Shown piece by piece: positions 22,246 to 35,199 of a DNA stretch of 64,000 nucleotides; position 1 is the first letter of the stretch; every line of letters begins with the position of its first letter. A program made the translations under genes and the position numbers. This DNA comes from Phoronis australis (lineage: Eukaryota; Phoronida; Phoronidae): the NCBI GenBank assembly GCA_002633005.1, contig NMRA01000368.1, forward strand, positions 1 to 64,000. The letters are read 5' to 3'. The notes beneath the pieces are model-generated. The model worked only from the letters and a program-made list of their open reading frames with translations. It was not told where the DNA came from and searched no databases.

Positions 22246-23673
22246 GTTCATCGAGATGCGTGTGTACTGTGTGGTATCTAGGAACTAATGTTGGTAACAA
22301 CACGGGATTTCAAGTAAAAACTCATAGCTTTAATGTCAGGATCATCAAGTGCAAACTAGGATTTTTAGAAAATTATCCAATAAATTCATTGGATACTTGA
22401 GCACAGAATTAAAAGGTCTTAACACTTGTTTTTAGTTATAGCAGAAAACATCAAAATAAAGTTTGACTTCTGGTATTAGACCCAGAATTATTGATTTAAT
22501 TTTTTGGTCTTTCGAGGCTTTAAAATTGAAACTGAAATAGAATGATTTTGTGGGTGAGAATCCGATCGCAGGACAATATTGTTCAACTTCATTTGGTCCC
22601 TAGAACACCCATTAAAGTCGAGTTTTCGTGGTCTTTTACCTGACTTTCCTTCTTAGTTCGATGTGGGTTTAGTGACCTTATGGTCTTTCCAAGATATCTG
22701 TTGTTTTCTAGCAACGGAGAAGAACAAAAAATGACTACAAGATTAATAGTTGGGCATAGTGAATACCAATTCGAAAATTTATTAAATATAGCCAGGTTAT
22801 TGGGAACAGGGCAGGATCGAAGGAAGAAATACCGCAAGAATACTACACCCCACAATGTTATTGGGACGGTAGATGGGTTGTTTCTGTAGATTTCAAGAGA
22901 TGGGACAAATATTATGTAGCCTGGCAAGCTATTAAAATCTGTAACTGTCTTACTTGAGGAAAATCATCATTTTTATATTCTGTCCTGTTTATGATCTGCT
23001 ACTTACAGTGTACCAATGCCTGGGTATGTAGGACAGAGCTTTGTCATATTTTTTGTAGCGGAGTGTTGTCAGTATAAGTGTACTAGTAACAACATTGTGT
23101 GCCAGCAAATGTCAGATCCAACTGAATGTGAGGGATTAAATAAGAGTTGGTTGACATCTGACTTTTGCTGAAGTGAAGTGCATGTACCAGTACGGTACAG
23201 TAACTTTGTACCAGCTAGACATTTCCCTTTTACTGTCACAGTGTGATTTTACTGCGTGATGGTGATATTTTGAAATAAATATATTTTGTAATAAATGAAA
23301 ACTTTATTGTTTGAAATGGTTACAGTATCTCGTTGTGTAGTTTCTGAGTGAACATTTTTGTTGTTGTTCTCGTTCCGGATGGCCGATCAGATAGAAGTGT
23401 GCTTGTTATTTACAGAAAAAAATCTGCGATTCCGCACATCATGGGCGGATAAAATAGGTACATTGATTGGTGTAACAAAATAATATTGGTAAAAATTAAT
23501 AGTGCGAACGTCTTTTGAAAACTCTAGTTCCGCTTATATACATTGCAGCCGGCGTATTGTTTTACAACAGAGTCTATGACACATCTGACTCAACTGTGAG
23601 ATCATGTCGTTTCAAACTGTACAAATTACCAGTTCACCACGCTAAGATGAATTAGGTATTAGAACAAGTAATA
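22246..23673. other. no recognisable feature
   Basis: AT-rich. A 112-codon minus-strand frame at 22589-22927 has no motif. Nothing else is supported. Confidence 0.45.
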
Positions 23674-24027
23674 CATTTGCGAATTTAGGGGGCAGGGCCC
23701 CCCTTGGCTGCTGCAAAAAATAAAACAGCAAGAGCGTGAGGAAATATTGAGTTTATTAATTAACCCCGACAATTATCATGCGGCTGAGACAATATTTAAC
23801 GTGGGCAGTTGTATTTTGTTACAGTGGGTGTGTGCGTGTGTGTGTGTGGAGGGGGGCTCCTATTGCAAGTGTCCGTGCCAGACCACCGTTTTCCCGTTTT
23901 TTAGTCCTATGTTTGTTTTTCAGTGAAAGGTCCATATTTTCAGAAATTCGAGCCCCCCAAATTTTGGGCTGGATGCCCGACACAAAGTGTTGTCCCCCTT
24001 ATCAGTGATATCCTAGATCCGCCACGG
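23674..24027 (-). mobile_element. 354-bp MITE, family G, with 5-bp target-site duplication
   Basis: The right terminus, read on the minus strand, is CCGTGGCGGATCTAGGATAT and the left terminus is CATTTGCGAATTTAGGGGG. It is flanked on both sides by TAATA (23669-23673 and 24028-24032), a perfect 5-bp target-site duplication. The interior shares GTCCATATTTTCAGAAATTCG and G-rich tracts with 38184-38507 and 28168-28393. A (GT)n run sits near 23825-23850. Non-coding. Confidence 0.75.
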
Positions 24028-24704
24028 TAATACTATATAGTTAAATAAAAGTTATGAGCGTATCACTGAAGTAATTTTCCTTGAGATAACTCAGCACCCC
24101 TTACATGCTTTTATTTTTTTGAAAAACTTCTGCATATTGATGTAATTATTCCTTGGTATAGCCTGAAGTAGACAATTCCAATCACCTTTCGAGGACGAGT
24201 ATGTGCAAATGCATACTTCGGACCTCCGGCTTCGGCCGTCCAAGCAGAGGTGTTCACCGGCACACCCAATACAGTTTGTTTTTGGTGTCACTTGTGCATT
24301 CTTTTTTTATTGATATTCTTAATGTTACCATATCAGTTTCTATAACTCTATTCTTTTGCAAAATTTTACTCCCAACTTTTATTCAAATTGGCCTATGCCC
24401 TCAATTTCGAATATGCACATGTACACAAACATGTACACTTCCATTGGTCAATTGTTGCATACAATGACACGACTTCACATGCACGCATACTTCTGTTTGT
24501 ACGCTCATCGATTTCCATGGGTTTCTATTAAATTTTCTTCTACTTAGTGTTCAAGTGTTTCACACGAACGCATGCCTCAAATCTTTTTGTTAGAATAAAT
24601 CATGTGGCGTCGGGTCAAGGAATTTTTAGGACCATACTAAAAACTTGGGGATTACAGTTATGTGATGGCGCGCCGGAGAGCGGCCCCCTTGACAGCTGCC
24701 TCCC

Positions 24705-24843
24705 GTTCAGTAACGCTAGGACCTCGCTAAAAAGCAAGACTTCGCAAGATTACGTGAGATAGTGCAGTGTATTTTAAATGAGAACACGTGACTTTGACTA
24801 GATTTTAGCTAGGTCCTAGCGTTGGTCCTGGCGTCTACTGAAC
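24705..24843. mobile_element. palindromic MITE, family E
   Basis: Near-identical to 21328-21467, including GTTCAGTAACGCTAGGACCT, the CTCGCTAAAAAGCAAGACTT core and the right end GGCGTCTACTGAAC. It differs by a short internal duplication of the GGTCCTRGCGTT motif. Confidence 0.75.
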
Positions 24844-25319
24844 GCACGCCTGATCGTCTTGTCGGTTTATAAACAACTGAAAAATAGGTACTATACAAGT
24901 ATAACGACGAAAAAGGTTAATCATGTTGCTGCATAATATCATTTTCTAAACTTTATACATTTCAATGATTGTCTTTCGACTGAGCAGGCAAAACTTCCCA
25001 GGCCCTAGCAGCACTCCGTGAGAATTTTAGCCAACGCATTAGGAATTTTGTCTTTGCAATGTCTTATATGACCGTTTAAGCAATGCAAGGGTAACATATT
25101 TACATTGCTTTGTGTTACGAATATTTCAAAACCTCGTTAGTATTTAAAATTTCAAATTTTATTCCGAAAATTCCCCGGCTTCCATAAGGCCACCGTGCTT
25201 TTGTTAACATAAGCGTTCATCATCAATATGGCGGACCAGGTGTCACGCGCTGTCTGGCTTGCGAGTACAGTCGTGTCACCTCTGTGTGTATAGCTCATTG
25301 CGCATGACTTACAGCTTAA

Positions 25320-25412
25320 CTGGAGTCTGCACATGTGCAGATAATTTTCACCTCTGAGGCACATTTGAATCTATAATGCCCGAGATATTCCGGAGAGACT
25401 TGAGGGCCCTAC
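25320..25412 (-). repeat. family D element fragment
   Basis: On the minus strand this reads CTCGGGCATTATAGATTC, a TGAGG-containing GCCTCAGAGGTG stretch, and TTATCTGCACATGTGCAGA, following the order of family D. The far end was not recognised. Confidence 0.45.
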
Positions 25413-25497
25413 GAAAATATTAACTCTTCATAGCTGATTCTTCGTGATAAATTGTCTCCAACTGGTAACGGATCTCCCTGAGCAGATGCAGAATGAG

Positions 25498-25641
25498 TTT
25501 TAGTCGCCCTCATTCAAGCAATATAAACACTATTTTACTCGCCCTCATTCAAGAAATATAAACACTGTTTTAGTCGCCCTCATTCAAGCAATATAAACAC
25601 TGTTTTAGTCGCCCTTATTCAAGCAATATAGACACTGTTTT
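25498..25641. repeat. 35-bp tandem repeat, 4 copies
   Basis: Four copies of a unit starting TTTTAGTCGCCCTCATTCAA differ by single substitutions (TTTTACTC, AAGAAATA, CCCTTATTC). Confidence 0.95.
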
Positions 25642-26277
25642 TTTTCCAATGATATTAGTTTTTTGAACGTAGTCATAAAAATGAAAGTAAACCGTAGTGA
25701 ACAACAGGTTATACTTGATAGGCTAAAGAAGTTTTCTGAATTTCATTGAAAAAATCAATGATGGTGGTGACAACTTCCTCAACAAACCGCGTGCGAAACG
25801 ATTGGAAACGGGTTTTTTTTGATATATTAATGGTTTGGAAATTGATATAATCGGGCACAGGTTTCTAAAAACGGCGACTTAAGAAGAGGTTGTCACGAAA
25901 GTGACGAGTTAAGCTAGGTGGATTTTATAGTGTTCTCAATATAGAGAGAAACCTAACAAAGATCAAGTTGTTTTATTCAAAATGTTTATAGGGAAAGGAC
26001 AACAATTCCAAAGGTAACTAAAGGTAAATAATAACATGTTATGTTTGGCAAGCTGACGCCGGGGAATGTGCACGAGCAATTATTTCAGCCTAACTGGAGG
26101 GCTTTTTAGTAGACTATGTCTCAATGAGGATGTTTTTGTTAAAGAGACAATTGCCTTTGTCGCTTTCAATTCCAAAGACGTTGGCTCTTATAGTAATCTG
26201 ATCTGATTATCTTTGTACAAGTTGGGGAAATTCCCTATATTCTCACTTCAACGCACAGCCGGCGCAAGGAAGTCCGT
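25642..26277. other. no recognisable feature
   Basis: I see no gene or element here. Confidence 0.45.
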
Positions 26278-26460
26278 TTAAAGGTATTCTTTCTGTTTCA
26301 CTTTAGTTAAAAACGTCATGAAACAAATTTTAATACAAGTTAGTTCAGCCGTCGAAACCTGAGTCAAAATAATGTTCATTGAAAGCATCTGCAAATATTT
26401 TCACAAACTTAAAGACGTATTTTCATGCTCCTAACTATGCTATTGCACAGCAGGAAGTAA
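26278..26460 (+). mobile_element. TTAA-AGG type element, family F
   Basis: Starts TTAA-AGGTATTCTTTCTG, continues TTTTAGTTAAAAACG-like text, a GTTAGTTCAGCCGTCGAAA stretch and CAAATATTTTCA. The same order occurs at 40687-40875. The right terminus was not located. Confidence 0.55.
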
Positions 26461-28167
26461 ACAACAACGTTTTTTACATAATCTACGCTAAACGAAATGC
26501 CGTTGTATTCGTTTAGAACTTGTAAATGTGAAAACAAGAAATTCTACAAAAAGACCTTTGCATTTACCTTGCGGGCCACATCATGTAGTGTTATTTCCCA
26601 GCAGCACGCCTGGATGTAATGCTCACTGCGGTTTCTGGGCTGAATTTTAAAGGATTATATTTTTGTGTATGTCTTAATAAATCGGTAACTGCTAAAAATA
26701 CATGCTGGACAAGGTTGAGTGATTTGCGGAGGAACATTTTCGCCACAAAACTCGTTCTTAAAAACATTTGGCAATTTTCAACCTACTTCATATTCACATC
26801 GTCGCTATATGTTGTGTTTCTAACAGATTTGGCCAACCAATCACAGATTAAAGGAATTAACCTGCAAGTTCTACTTTAACTAAATTTAACCTGATTTATA
26901 GTTTAAAATTTCTGTTAATGCACCACAACCATAAATATTTTCCGTAGCGATTGACAACAAGGGCTCTCACTTAACGGAAGCCATCTGTAATGAGGTTTCC
27001 GCGGACACCCTGCCCACTTTAAAGAAGTAACAGTAAAATAAGGCAAACACAAATATGGCTGAACGTTAGGAAATTTTGATATTTTAGTGATATCTTTCGA
27101 CTGGCGAAACTCATGGTGTATACTAAATCGATGAAGGTAAAGGGAAGGGTATCTTCAAAACATTTCCATTTTACACAAGTTGCTATCACAAATTGCGAGA
27201 AAGTGACGAGGAGCGCGAAACAAAAATTTTGATATAATTTTCTTTTCTTTATTTGATAAGTTGACGAATTCCAAGTTAATTCTAATTTCAGAAAATATAC
27301 TTTCACTTGGTTGAGCTCAATGCGAACACAAGATTATTCATACATGCAAATATAAAAGCTATTTAACAGGTGCATTTCCTCCAATGCTTTCTGATTTAGG
27401 TCAATATTCAAGAAAACGCTAGGCTGATTAAACCGGTCAGGTCTCAAACATTTCTTGACATCGAAGAAATTGTTAATTGTAATTTAACATGAAACTTACA
27501 GGGGTCCCGCATTTTGACAAACCGCGAATAACGGACATCAAACTCGTGCGGTACACCTGTAAGTGACCTTCCAAACTGATGGTTTTGTGACGCACTTCTT
27601 TTCTTTGCCTGGGGGTAGAGGATTATTTTCTACTTTAGTATGAAAAGTTTTGAGAAACATTCTGTGTGGTTGAGTTAATTCGTTTATAATTTGCCCTTTA
27701 GGTAGTGAAAAAGGAAGACGATTTTCCGTTAATTTAACCAATCAGCGTCGTGAAGAAAGCCGCCGCGTATGAAATTTTTGATGATTAGCCCCTAGGCGTT
27801 TTTTCAGTACTAAGAACCTTCTGTGACTACTCAGTGTTCATGATCACGCTTGTCTGCCTTCTCGCTAATAGTTTTGCTTTCACTTCGTCAATGAATACAT
27901 AAATAATTTCAGATCGAATTATAGAGTAATGTTACCATAAGCTATGTTATAACCTACTACTTATTAACGTGTTCTTCATGTTGACTTCACGCGGACGTCA
28001 AGAATGAGAGGTTTTAACCTGCAATGCGTCCATTTATACACACTGCAGAAAATGGGCCCACTGACTGCCGATGGGACTCGCTGTCCACTACTGAATGTCC
28101 GTTTGGTAACATTAGGCGAATCTGCATAAAAGCCCATCTAATACTGACGCCTAAACGCGATTGAAAA
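26461..28167. other. no recognisable gene
   Basis: The AT-rich open frames at 26619-26879 plus and 27019-27306 minus lack motifs. TGCACCACAACC at 26917 recurs at 40862 within family F and may be a far part of the same element. Confidence 0.4.
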
Positions 28168-28393
28168 CATGCGCGCACCCGGGGGGGGCCCCATTTGTTG
28201 AAAAGGTCCGCCTCAGAGAAACAAAAACACAAAAACGAGGCAAAAGTCCACTAATAAAACGCAGACGCACAGTTTACAGTTTTAAAGGCAGTACCCCGTT
28301 TTTTTAGTCCTCCCGATATTTTGACAGCAAAAGGTCCTCATCGACATAAATTCGAGCCCCCCTCCCCAATATTGAAGCTTGGGTGCGCGCATG
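28168..28393. mobile_element. 226-bp MITE with perfect 13-bp TIR and 5-bp TSD
   Basis: CATGCGCGCACCC at 28168-28180 is perfectly inverted at 28381-28393. GAAAA directly flanks both ends (28163-28167 and 28394-28398), so the element is complete with its target-site duplication. A second 226-bp copy in the opposite orientation is at 59313-59538. Its interior overlaps the N-junction duplication that starts at 28226. Non-coding. Confidence 0.85.
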
Positions 28394-28705
28394 GAAAATG
28401 TTAATAAGTTAATAATTATTTGAGTTATCTCGCGATTTGTCGGATACCTTGTTGAGCTAAACTATCCAAATAAGAAACTCGATGTCCAATTACTTCACAA
28501 CAATTTCCACATTGAAGAACAAAAACATACAAATGAAACAAAGGGAAACAACTTGATTCTACTACGAATAATGTAACACTAATTTTATTACAGCTTTACC
28601 ACATTTACCATGGAGAAGTAACAGGTGTCTACGGATTTTGATATTGGAAGCTTGTTCCAACGATTGCAAATCCCAGCACAGCCTCTTTCTCAGTGCTACG
28701 AGAGT
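28226..28705. repeat. direct duplicate copy A, ends at single N
   Basis: These 480 bases recur at 28707-29187 with a one-base length difference in a T run and very few substitutions (ACGAGG/ATGAGG, CCTCATCG/CCACATCG). The N at 28706 lies exactly between the copies. Copy A starts inside the 226-bp MITE, which argues for a join artefact. Confidence 0.95.
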
Positions 28706-28706
28706 N

Positions 28707-29187
28707 AACACAAAAATGAGGCAAAAGTCCACTAATAAAACGCAGACGCACAGTTTACAGTTTTAAAGGCAGTACCCCGTTTTTTTTAGTCCTCCCGATA
28801 TTTTGACAGCAAAAGGTCCACATCGACATAAATTCGAGCCCCCCTCCCCAATTTTGAAGCTTGGGTGCGCGCATGGAAAATGTTAATAAGTTAATAATTA
28901 TTTGAGTTATCTCGCGATTTGTCGGATACCTTGTTGAGCTAAACTATCCAAATAAGAAACTCGATGTCCAATTACTTCACAACAATTTCCACATTGAAGA
29001 ACAAAAACATACAAATGAAACAAAGGGAAACAACTTGATTCTACTACGAATAATGTAACACTAATTTTATTACAGCTTTACCACATTTACCATGGAGAAG
29101 TAACAGGTGTCTACGGATTTTGATATTGGAAGCTTGTTCCAACGATTGCAAATCCCAGCACAGCCTCTTTCTCAGTGCTACGAGAGT
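28707..29187. repeat. direct duplicate copy B
   Basis: Second copy of 28226-28705. It continues without a break into unique sequence after GAGAGT at 29187. The partial MITE copy inside it lacks the left terminus because the duplicate starts mid-element. Confidence 0.95.
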
Positions 29188-30287
29188 TGCCCCGTGGAAG
29201 GATCATGTAACATAGCTTCTTATTGGCTAACAGCACGAATAAATATTCGAACATTCCGGCTGGTTAGAAAATAACATTCAGGTATTCAGATCGGTGATGT
29301 TGAGAAGATATTGTTGCAGAATACTCATTAACTTTGTAAATCAACACCAACGCGTATTATCTTACGCATAATATCTGGTGGAAATAATCCCCCCGAGTTA
29401 CTACATGCCGAATTTCCAAACGAAAACATTTTTAAACGTTTTAAAAAACTATCTTTTAATATCTTGCATCAAAAGCAATGACAAGCGACCGTTTCTAATT
29501 TTCATAACTGGGATTCTTTACTTGTGCTTCTGTTGCGCGTAGCCTAAATTGTCTCTTTGTTAAACCAATTTGAAAGGATTCACACAATGTTTTCGGTTTG
29601 CACCACACAGTATTGTTTGGCAGTGATTGGTAAGCCCTCTCGTGGTCGAGCCGGTCTCGCCACCTGGTGACTGCAAGAATATTAACTCCATGTCATTGAG
29701 AATGCCTACACTAAGGTAACTAGTCAAACAAATAAGCTAAAAGATTGGTTATTCTTTTCTTGCTAATTACCATACCGTATTATTTTTGCCCATAAGAGAA
29801 CACTTTACGTGTATTCTTATGCACTTGACGCATCATATTTACCCCAAAAATATAAAGAAAATCCGAAATCTTGTGTCGCATCCGAGAAATACGTTCTGTA
29901 GCAGCGCTCTCATGTGGTGAGAATGACTCTTCAATTGTCAACGCCATGACACGAGGAATTTTTGGTGTTGACACTGGATGTACTGCACATGCCGAATAAA
30001 TATACAATCAAATCAACAGTAATGGGGTCTCTCACTTCATTCTATGGATGTTACCTGAGCTGTATGTTGGCACTTGTTGTCCTAAATTGTTGTAAATATG
30101 ATCCTGGTGATGTCTAATGAAAAGACGAATGAATTGAACATGATCTTTTTTATTTGTGCGGCGATCGTCCGGTCTTTAATCATACTGCATGTATGAGTAC
30201 AGGACACTNGTCCTAAGTGTCCGGTCATTTTAAAAACTGCAGTTAAATGCTACACAATACACGGGCACGACGCCCCACTATCGTCCA
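29188..30287. other. no recognisable gene; single N at 30210
   Basis: Nothing coding was recognised. The N at 30210 lies inside an inverted repeat (GGACACT at 30203-30209, AGTGTCC at 30217-30223). It may therefore be an unresolved base in a hairpin rather than a contig end. Confidence 0.45.
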
Positions 30288-30362
30288 TCAGCAAGATGGC
30301 GGACCACTTCGCACAACGAAAACCACGTGATGTCAACTCTAGTTATATTTATCTCATTGGAT
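30288..30362 (-). repeat. inverted copy of the 22150-22240 segment
   Basis: The reverse complement matches the right part of 22045-22245, sharing CAAGATGGCGGACC and ACCACGTGATGTCAACTCTA. The family D left part is absent here. Confidence 0.65.
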
Positions 30363-32020
30363 ACCTGCGTGCTGGCGCGGCTACCGCCCCACCTAGCGGC
30401 AAGCAGGGAACCAGCGAGCTCGCCACAATAGCTCTGTTGGCTTATCGGCAGAGTTGTATTCCGCGTTGCTCGAACGGCGATAGAAAATATACGGACACTC
30501 AACTGTCCGTTTTACAATCCCTAAGGATGTTTCGGAAGCGTTGGGTCGTTGCCATACGCCGCGATGAAGGAAAAAATTTCCGTGTAAAATTTATAAATGT
30601 TTCGAAAAGTTAGATCATATTTTGTCGCATCTCGGTTGCCGAGCATCATAGCATCGACCGGTGAATCTTCGGCCAGACAGCTTGTGTTTTCATGACTACG
30701 GGATGAAACATGAGGCATTTTTCTTTCCAAATGGACGGGGCTCTCAATCCCTCGATTTGGAGCCGAATATCGGCCCTGTTCCTCTCTCAACAATATTGAA
30801 AAATCTCGCGAAATTCCCCCAACGAAGCTTAAAAATTCCCCTAGTGTTTGAAAATTTCCCTCCGAAGTTCAAATTACCTGTAACCACACAGGTGACAGTT
30901 TGAAAGAGCACAAATTGCTACTTGAGATAGAGCTCATGAGAGCTTGCAACAGGGAGGGGGGTGCTAATAATGGTGATCAGGAGGTAGATTTTCCCCTCAC
31001 TCGGCGAAAAAATTCCGGCCACAGTCAGGCACAGGCACATTTCCCTCGGATGAATGAGGACCCTGAAAAAAAATTATAACTATGCTTACTCTGTCTAGTT
31101 AACTGAAATTGAGCTCTAAAACGAGGTTACGAATTAGGTGTTTTAATTTTTAAAAATTAACTTGATGGTCAAATAATTTTTATTTTCAATTACGAACCAG
31201 GTTTTTTATTTCAATAAAAATATATTTACTAACATCAACTATTCTTGCAGATCAATGACAAATCAACTGTTAGTCCCGGTTGTACCTACTTCACTACCAG
31301 GACCTATAGGCTATGCTTGATGTTAATATTCTTGATCAACAAATTAAACCAGATGTGATTTGCAAATGACAGCAAAATGCGATGAGCCACCACTGTCAAA
31401 TATATCATCAACTCGTCATAAATACGAGCAGATGACCTGGTTCGTGTAGAAAGCATTTTTATCAACATTTTACAAGAAGAAACAGCATAATACCTAATCC
31501 GTAACACAATTGCCCCGATTTGGCCAAATTTACTTTTCATGTTTCTAACCTAGTTTTCCGAAAAAACTTATACCCTTTCGTCAGACAACTCTTTGGTGCA
31601 TTGACTTGTTCTCCAATGTATTTTTCTACGTCTCTGTGGTTAATTATCGACACATTTTTAAGATTTAATATCCAGATTGGATTCGAAAGACCAGCCATTT
31701 AACTCACGCAATGTCAACTTCCGCTTTGTTTATCGGTGAGCCTCGCTTTGGATTTTAAAGTCTGCCGCGTGAATTAGGTCTATAGGAATTTACTTTGTGC
31801 GCAATGATTGGCCGCTGCCTTGACGTCATTAAAACAAAGGCATAATTTAATTAATTTGACAGGCGTTGTTGCTGCCATTTATGAAGCAGAAGACATTGTT
31901 TTGGTTATAGTTTGAAATATAGGTTGTTCGCGAACTTATTATCAATTAATTTTTATTAAAAGTATCACAGAAAATAATCTGTTGTCGAATCAAAATACAC
32001 CATTTTTCAAAATAATATTA
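30363..32020. other. no recognisable gene
   Basis: Short frames only. Two loosely similar AT-rich blocks (ACGAATTAGG... and ACGAACCAGG...) at 31129-31210 may be an old duplication. Confidence 0.4.
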
Positions 32021-32026
32021 GAGAGA

Positions 32027-32088
<62 letters not shown>
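32021..32088. repeat. (GA)n microsatellite
   Basis: A 68-base GA dinucleotide run interrupted once by GT. Confidence 0.98.
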
Positions 32089-32091
<3 letters not shown>

Positions 32092-34079
32092 GAACTTTTG
32101 ATATACTATTCAGATTTTCGTTCATATAGTCTGTAAACTTTGCTAATCATTTTCAAAATAGACAGTTTTGCAAGACAATTTCACTAAAATGCAAAGTTGA
32201 GGCAAGATAATTTTTGCTCAGTCATGAGGATTAAGGCTTTAGCTGTATACTTAAGAAGTTACATAAAGCTCCAACGTGCAATATCGCAGTAAGAGAGTCA
32301 CAAAAACAGTCACTAAAAGTAGCTAGGAAAAGCGGTTTGTGGATTATCTCCCCCTGTCTAACCCAAAGCTGTCAAATTTGAATAAATCCAAATAATTATG
32401 TACAGGGTACATTGGTTATTCCAGCCACCAAAGCACAACTTTCAATAAATTTTGTAACTTATTTATTTTTGTTGCTGAAAACATACAATTTTTGTGAAGG
32501 TTAATATGACCAACTGCGGTATAATGCTCCATCGGCGAAATTAGGGCACAAAACGTGGCCTTTAGATTTTGTTAGGATACCTATCCATATACAAAAAATG
32601 AAGCTGTTTTGAATTTTGACCTATAGAGTGATTTTTGAAAATCTACTGGTTTTTATGTAGACTTCCTCTTAAATTTTCGCATTGCAATGAATTATGGCAA
32701 ACGATAACCAAAATGTTGAAACTGACGTAAAGTATAACCCATTATGGGAGAAGAGATTGTTTCTTTATCATTTATTCATGTTCAAGGAAAATGGTAAACA
32801 AGAAGGTAATATGTTACTTTTCTGGGTGGTTTATTTAGAGTACAATTCTTGTAAAAGAAATCAACTTTCGCAAAAGATGTGCTCAAGATCTAAAAAGTTA
32901 AAACCGTTTAAATAAATGAAATTTCCATGCTTATCGTGTTCTTCACGTTCATGTCATGCTAGTCAAAAATATTTAAACCTAAAGGTTGCAAGCACTTATC
33001 AAAATAGTCAACCACCCAGTTGTATCCAGGAGCTGAGTACCTGGGAATCACTCTCGCCTTTGGCGAAAGAAGCGAAACTCGCTTTTTCAGTCCAAAATTG
33101 TTGTTTGCTGTCAAATTACATGAAACTCAGACCCATGTAGAACGCATGGTACGAGCGTTTCTGTAACTCATCCATTCAGCAGCACCTAGCTATCTTGTCC
33201 GTTTCAACAGGTTTAGATGAAATAAACAAACTTACTTACGTCGCACTTATGCAACTAAAATTTGACACGAACCCGAGCCTTTTGATAATAGACAAGTTTT
33301 GATGTCAACCGAAACTTATGAGTGTCGGAGAACGTCATCTAAAATTCGCCAAAATTCACCCTTGTTGAAATGATTTTAAAGGCGTCCAAAAAGTCCACTG
33401 CGACCAAAATGTGCGATTTTGGACTTCAAGTGCCATTTTGATTGGCAATTACACAAACATTTATTTACACCGAGCTTGCGCATTCTCGGTTTAACTTTAA
33501 CTTCCAATATAAAGTTACAAACGAAACGTGATCAATCTTCGTGCTTGTAAAATACAAAACGTAAACAACGATGTCGTTTAAATGAAATGCCTAATTCTCC
33601 TCCAGAAAAGTTTTGCCGTTCCCGTTACCATATACGCATTTCAAAATACCACTAGAAGATTTTTAATTCAAAGAAGAGCCAGTCATTTTCTGGCTAACTT
33701 TACAACTCAGTATACATGTACTTGTAATGTAAAAATCAGTTCCGTTCGAGAATACAAATTTTTGAAAAAATATTAAGGTGATCGTACGGTTGAAAACATT
33801 CAACAGACGTGTTTCCCAAAGTGAGCAGGGTCGGAGCGGTGTTCCGGGGGGCTCATGCCCCCAAATAATTTAAAGGCATCGGGGCTCGGGGTTAAACCGT
33901 ACGCGTTGGGCCGGGAGCAATCAATAAAAGAAAGACAGCGAAACAAGGAGAAGAGAAAGACTTCAATAGAGCATATGCCAATTCCGAACTCATCATTTAC
34001 CCTTTGAGGGCCCTGGCCACTGACATTGTTCTTCGGGGTTCCCACCTTTTCAGCACAGATTGTATTTGAAAACGTGCAC
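32089..34079. other. no recognisable gene
   Basis: The two adjacent plus-strand frames at 32694-32915 and 32916-33140 show no motif. I found no splice-supported exon. Confidence 0.4.
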
Positions 34080-34425
34080 TTAAAAGGATATTAAACCCTG
34101 TTTTGACGATTTCATCCAATCCTCGTTCTATCACATGCTAATGCATTGCTGACGTCAATCATCAAAGATAAAGGCAGGAATCGACTAAAAACTCACACCC
34201 CCTATTTCACAATGGGCATTATGGTCCTCGGTGGGTGGTCCTTTAAAAGCGTAAGTCACGCTTACCCGTTTAGCAGTCTTTGAAAGGAGTTTTTTTTCAA
34301 ATTGTCCTCAGAACGTTTGAGGGTTGTCGAGGGTTACATGGCAATATTTTGTTTCATATAACTGGATAGGAAAGTCGTTTTTAGAATTTGTCAATAGGCC
34401 AAAACCGGGCTTGATACCCTTTTAA
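34080..34425 (+). mobile_element. complete TTAA-flanked MITE, about 340 bp
   Basis: TTAA lies at 34080-34083 and 34422-34425. Inverted termini are AAGGATATTAAACCC on the left and, complementary, AAGGGTATCAAGCCC on the right. The conserved middle GAGGGTTGTCGAGGGTTACA is shared, inverted, with 14674-14996. No coding content. Confidence 0.8.
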
Positions 34426-35199
34426 TCCTTCATACATGCATTTCGAAAAAGTCATGAAAATTTGTAAAGCTTAGTGTTTGCAGAGCAGACCCCACCAGAT
34501 TTTTAAATTGAAGAAAGCAAATTTACAGAATGCAAAACTATGATTCTTCACAGGCAAGGGATAATGGAGTCGCTCTGTTTTTTTGTTTTTGCTTTTTTTC
34601 TTGATAAAACTTTTAGAAGAGCCTGGCAGATACCATCAATTGCTTCTCATTTCCTGTTTTTCAGAATTATACTGTACATCATTTCCTATTTGGGGGCCAA
34701 CACTTGAAAGGAGCCCGTTGATGACATCCAGGTGGCCACACTTTTCTTTTTTTTCTCCTGATAACTTCTGAAGGGGTCATTCTCGGAGAGAGGGCCCAGC
34801 GATGGAAATGATTTCCTCTCCTGTTTTCATGAAGTTTATGAAATCGTTCAACCTTTTATTTCAAGGAACGTCACTTTTTGTTAACTGTCACTCTTTTTCA
34901 TCCATTAATTTTAGTCTTTGATATTTAAGAGACCCCTTTCAGGCGGAGTTCTCTTTCCGAGGGGCGGCCCTCTATAAATCCAGCACTGTCCACTATTCAC
35001 AAAACATATTCGTGCAACTTAAAAGCACAGCAGTATCAAAACATTCGGTCCAAGCAATCAAAGTGTACTGGGATAGATCGCCATCTAAAGGAGGACCACT
35101 GTGAATTTCCCAAATGGCCGATGGTTTTATAATGAAAAAATGACGATGCTTTCCCCACAGTATCATGAGAATGGTATTTCTTTCGAAGATTGTTTCTAG
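34426..35199. other. no recognisable feature
   Basis: I see no gene or repeat of note in this interval. Confidence 0.4.
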
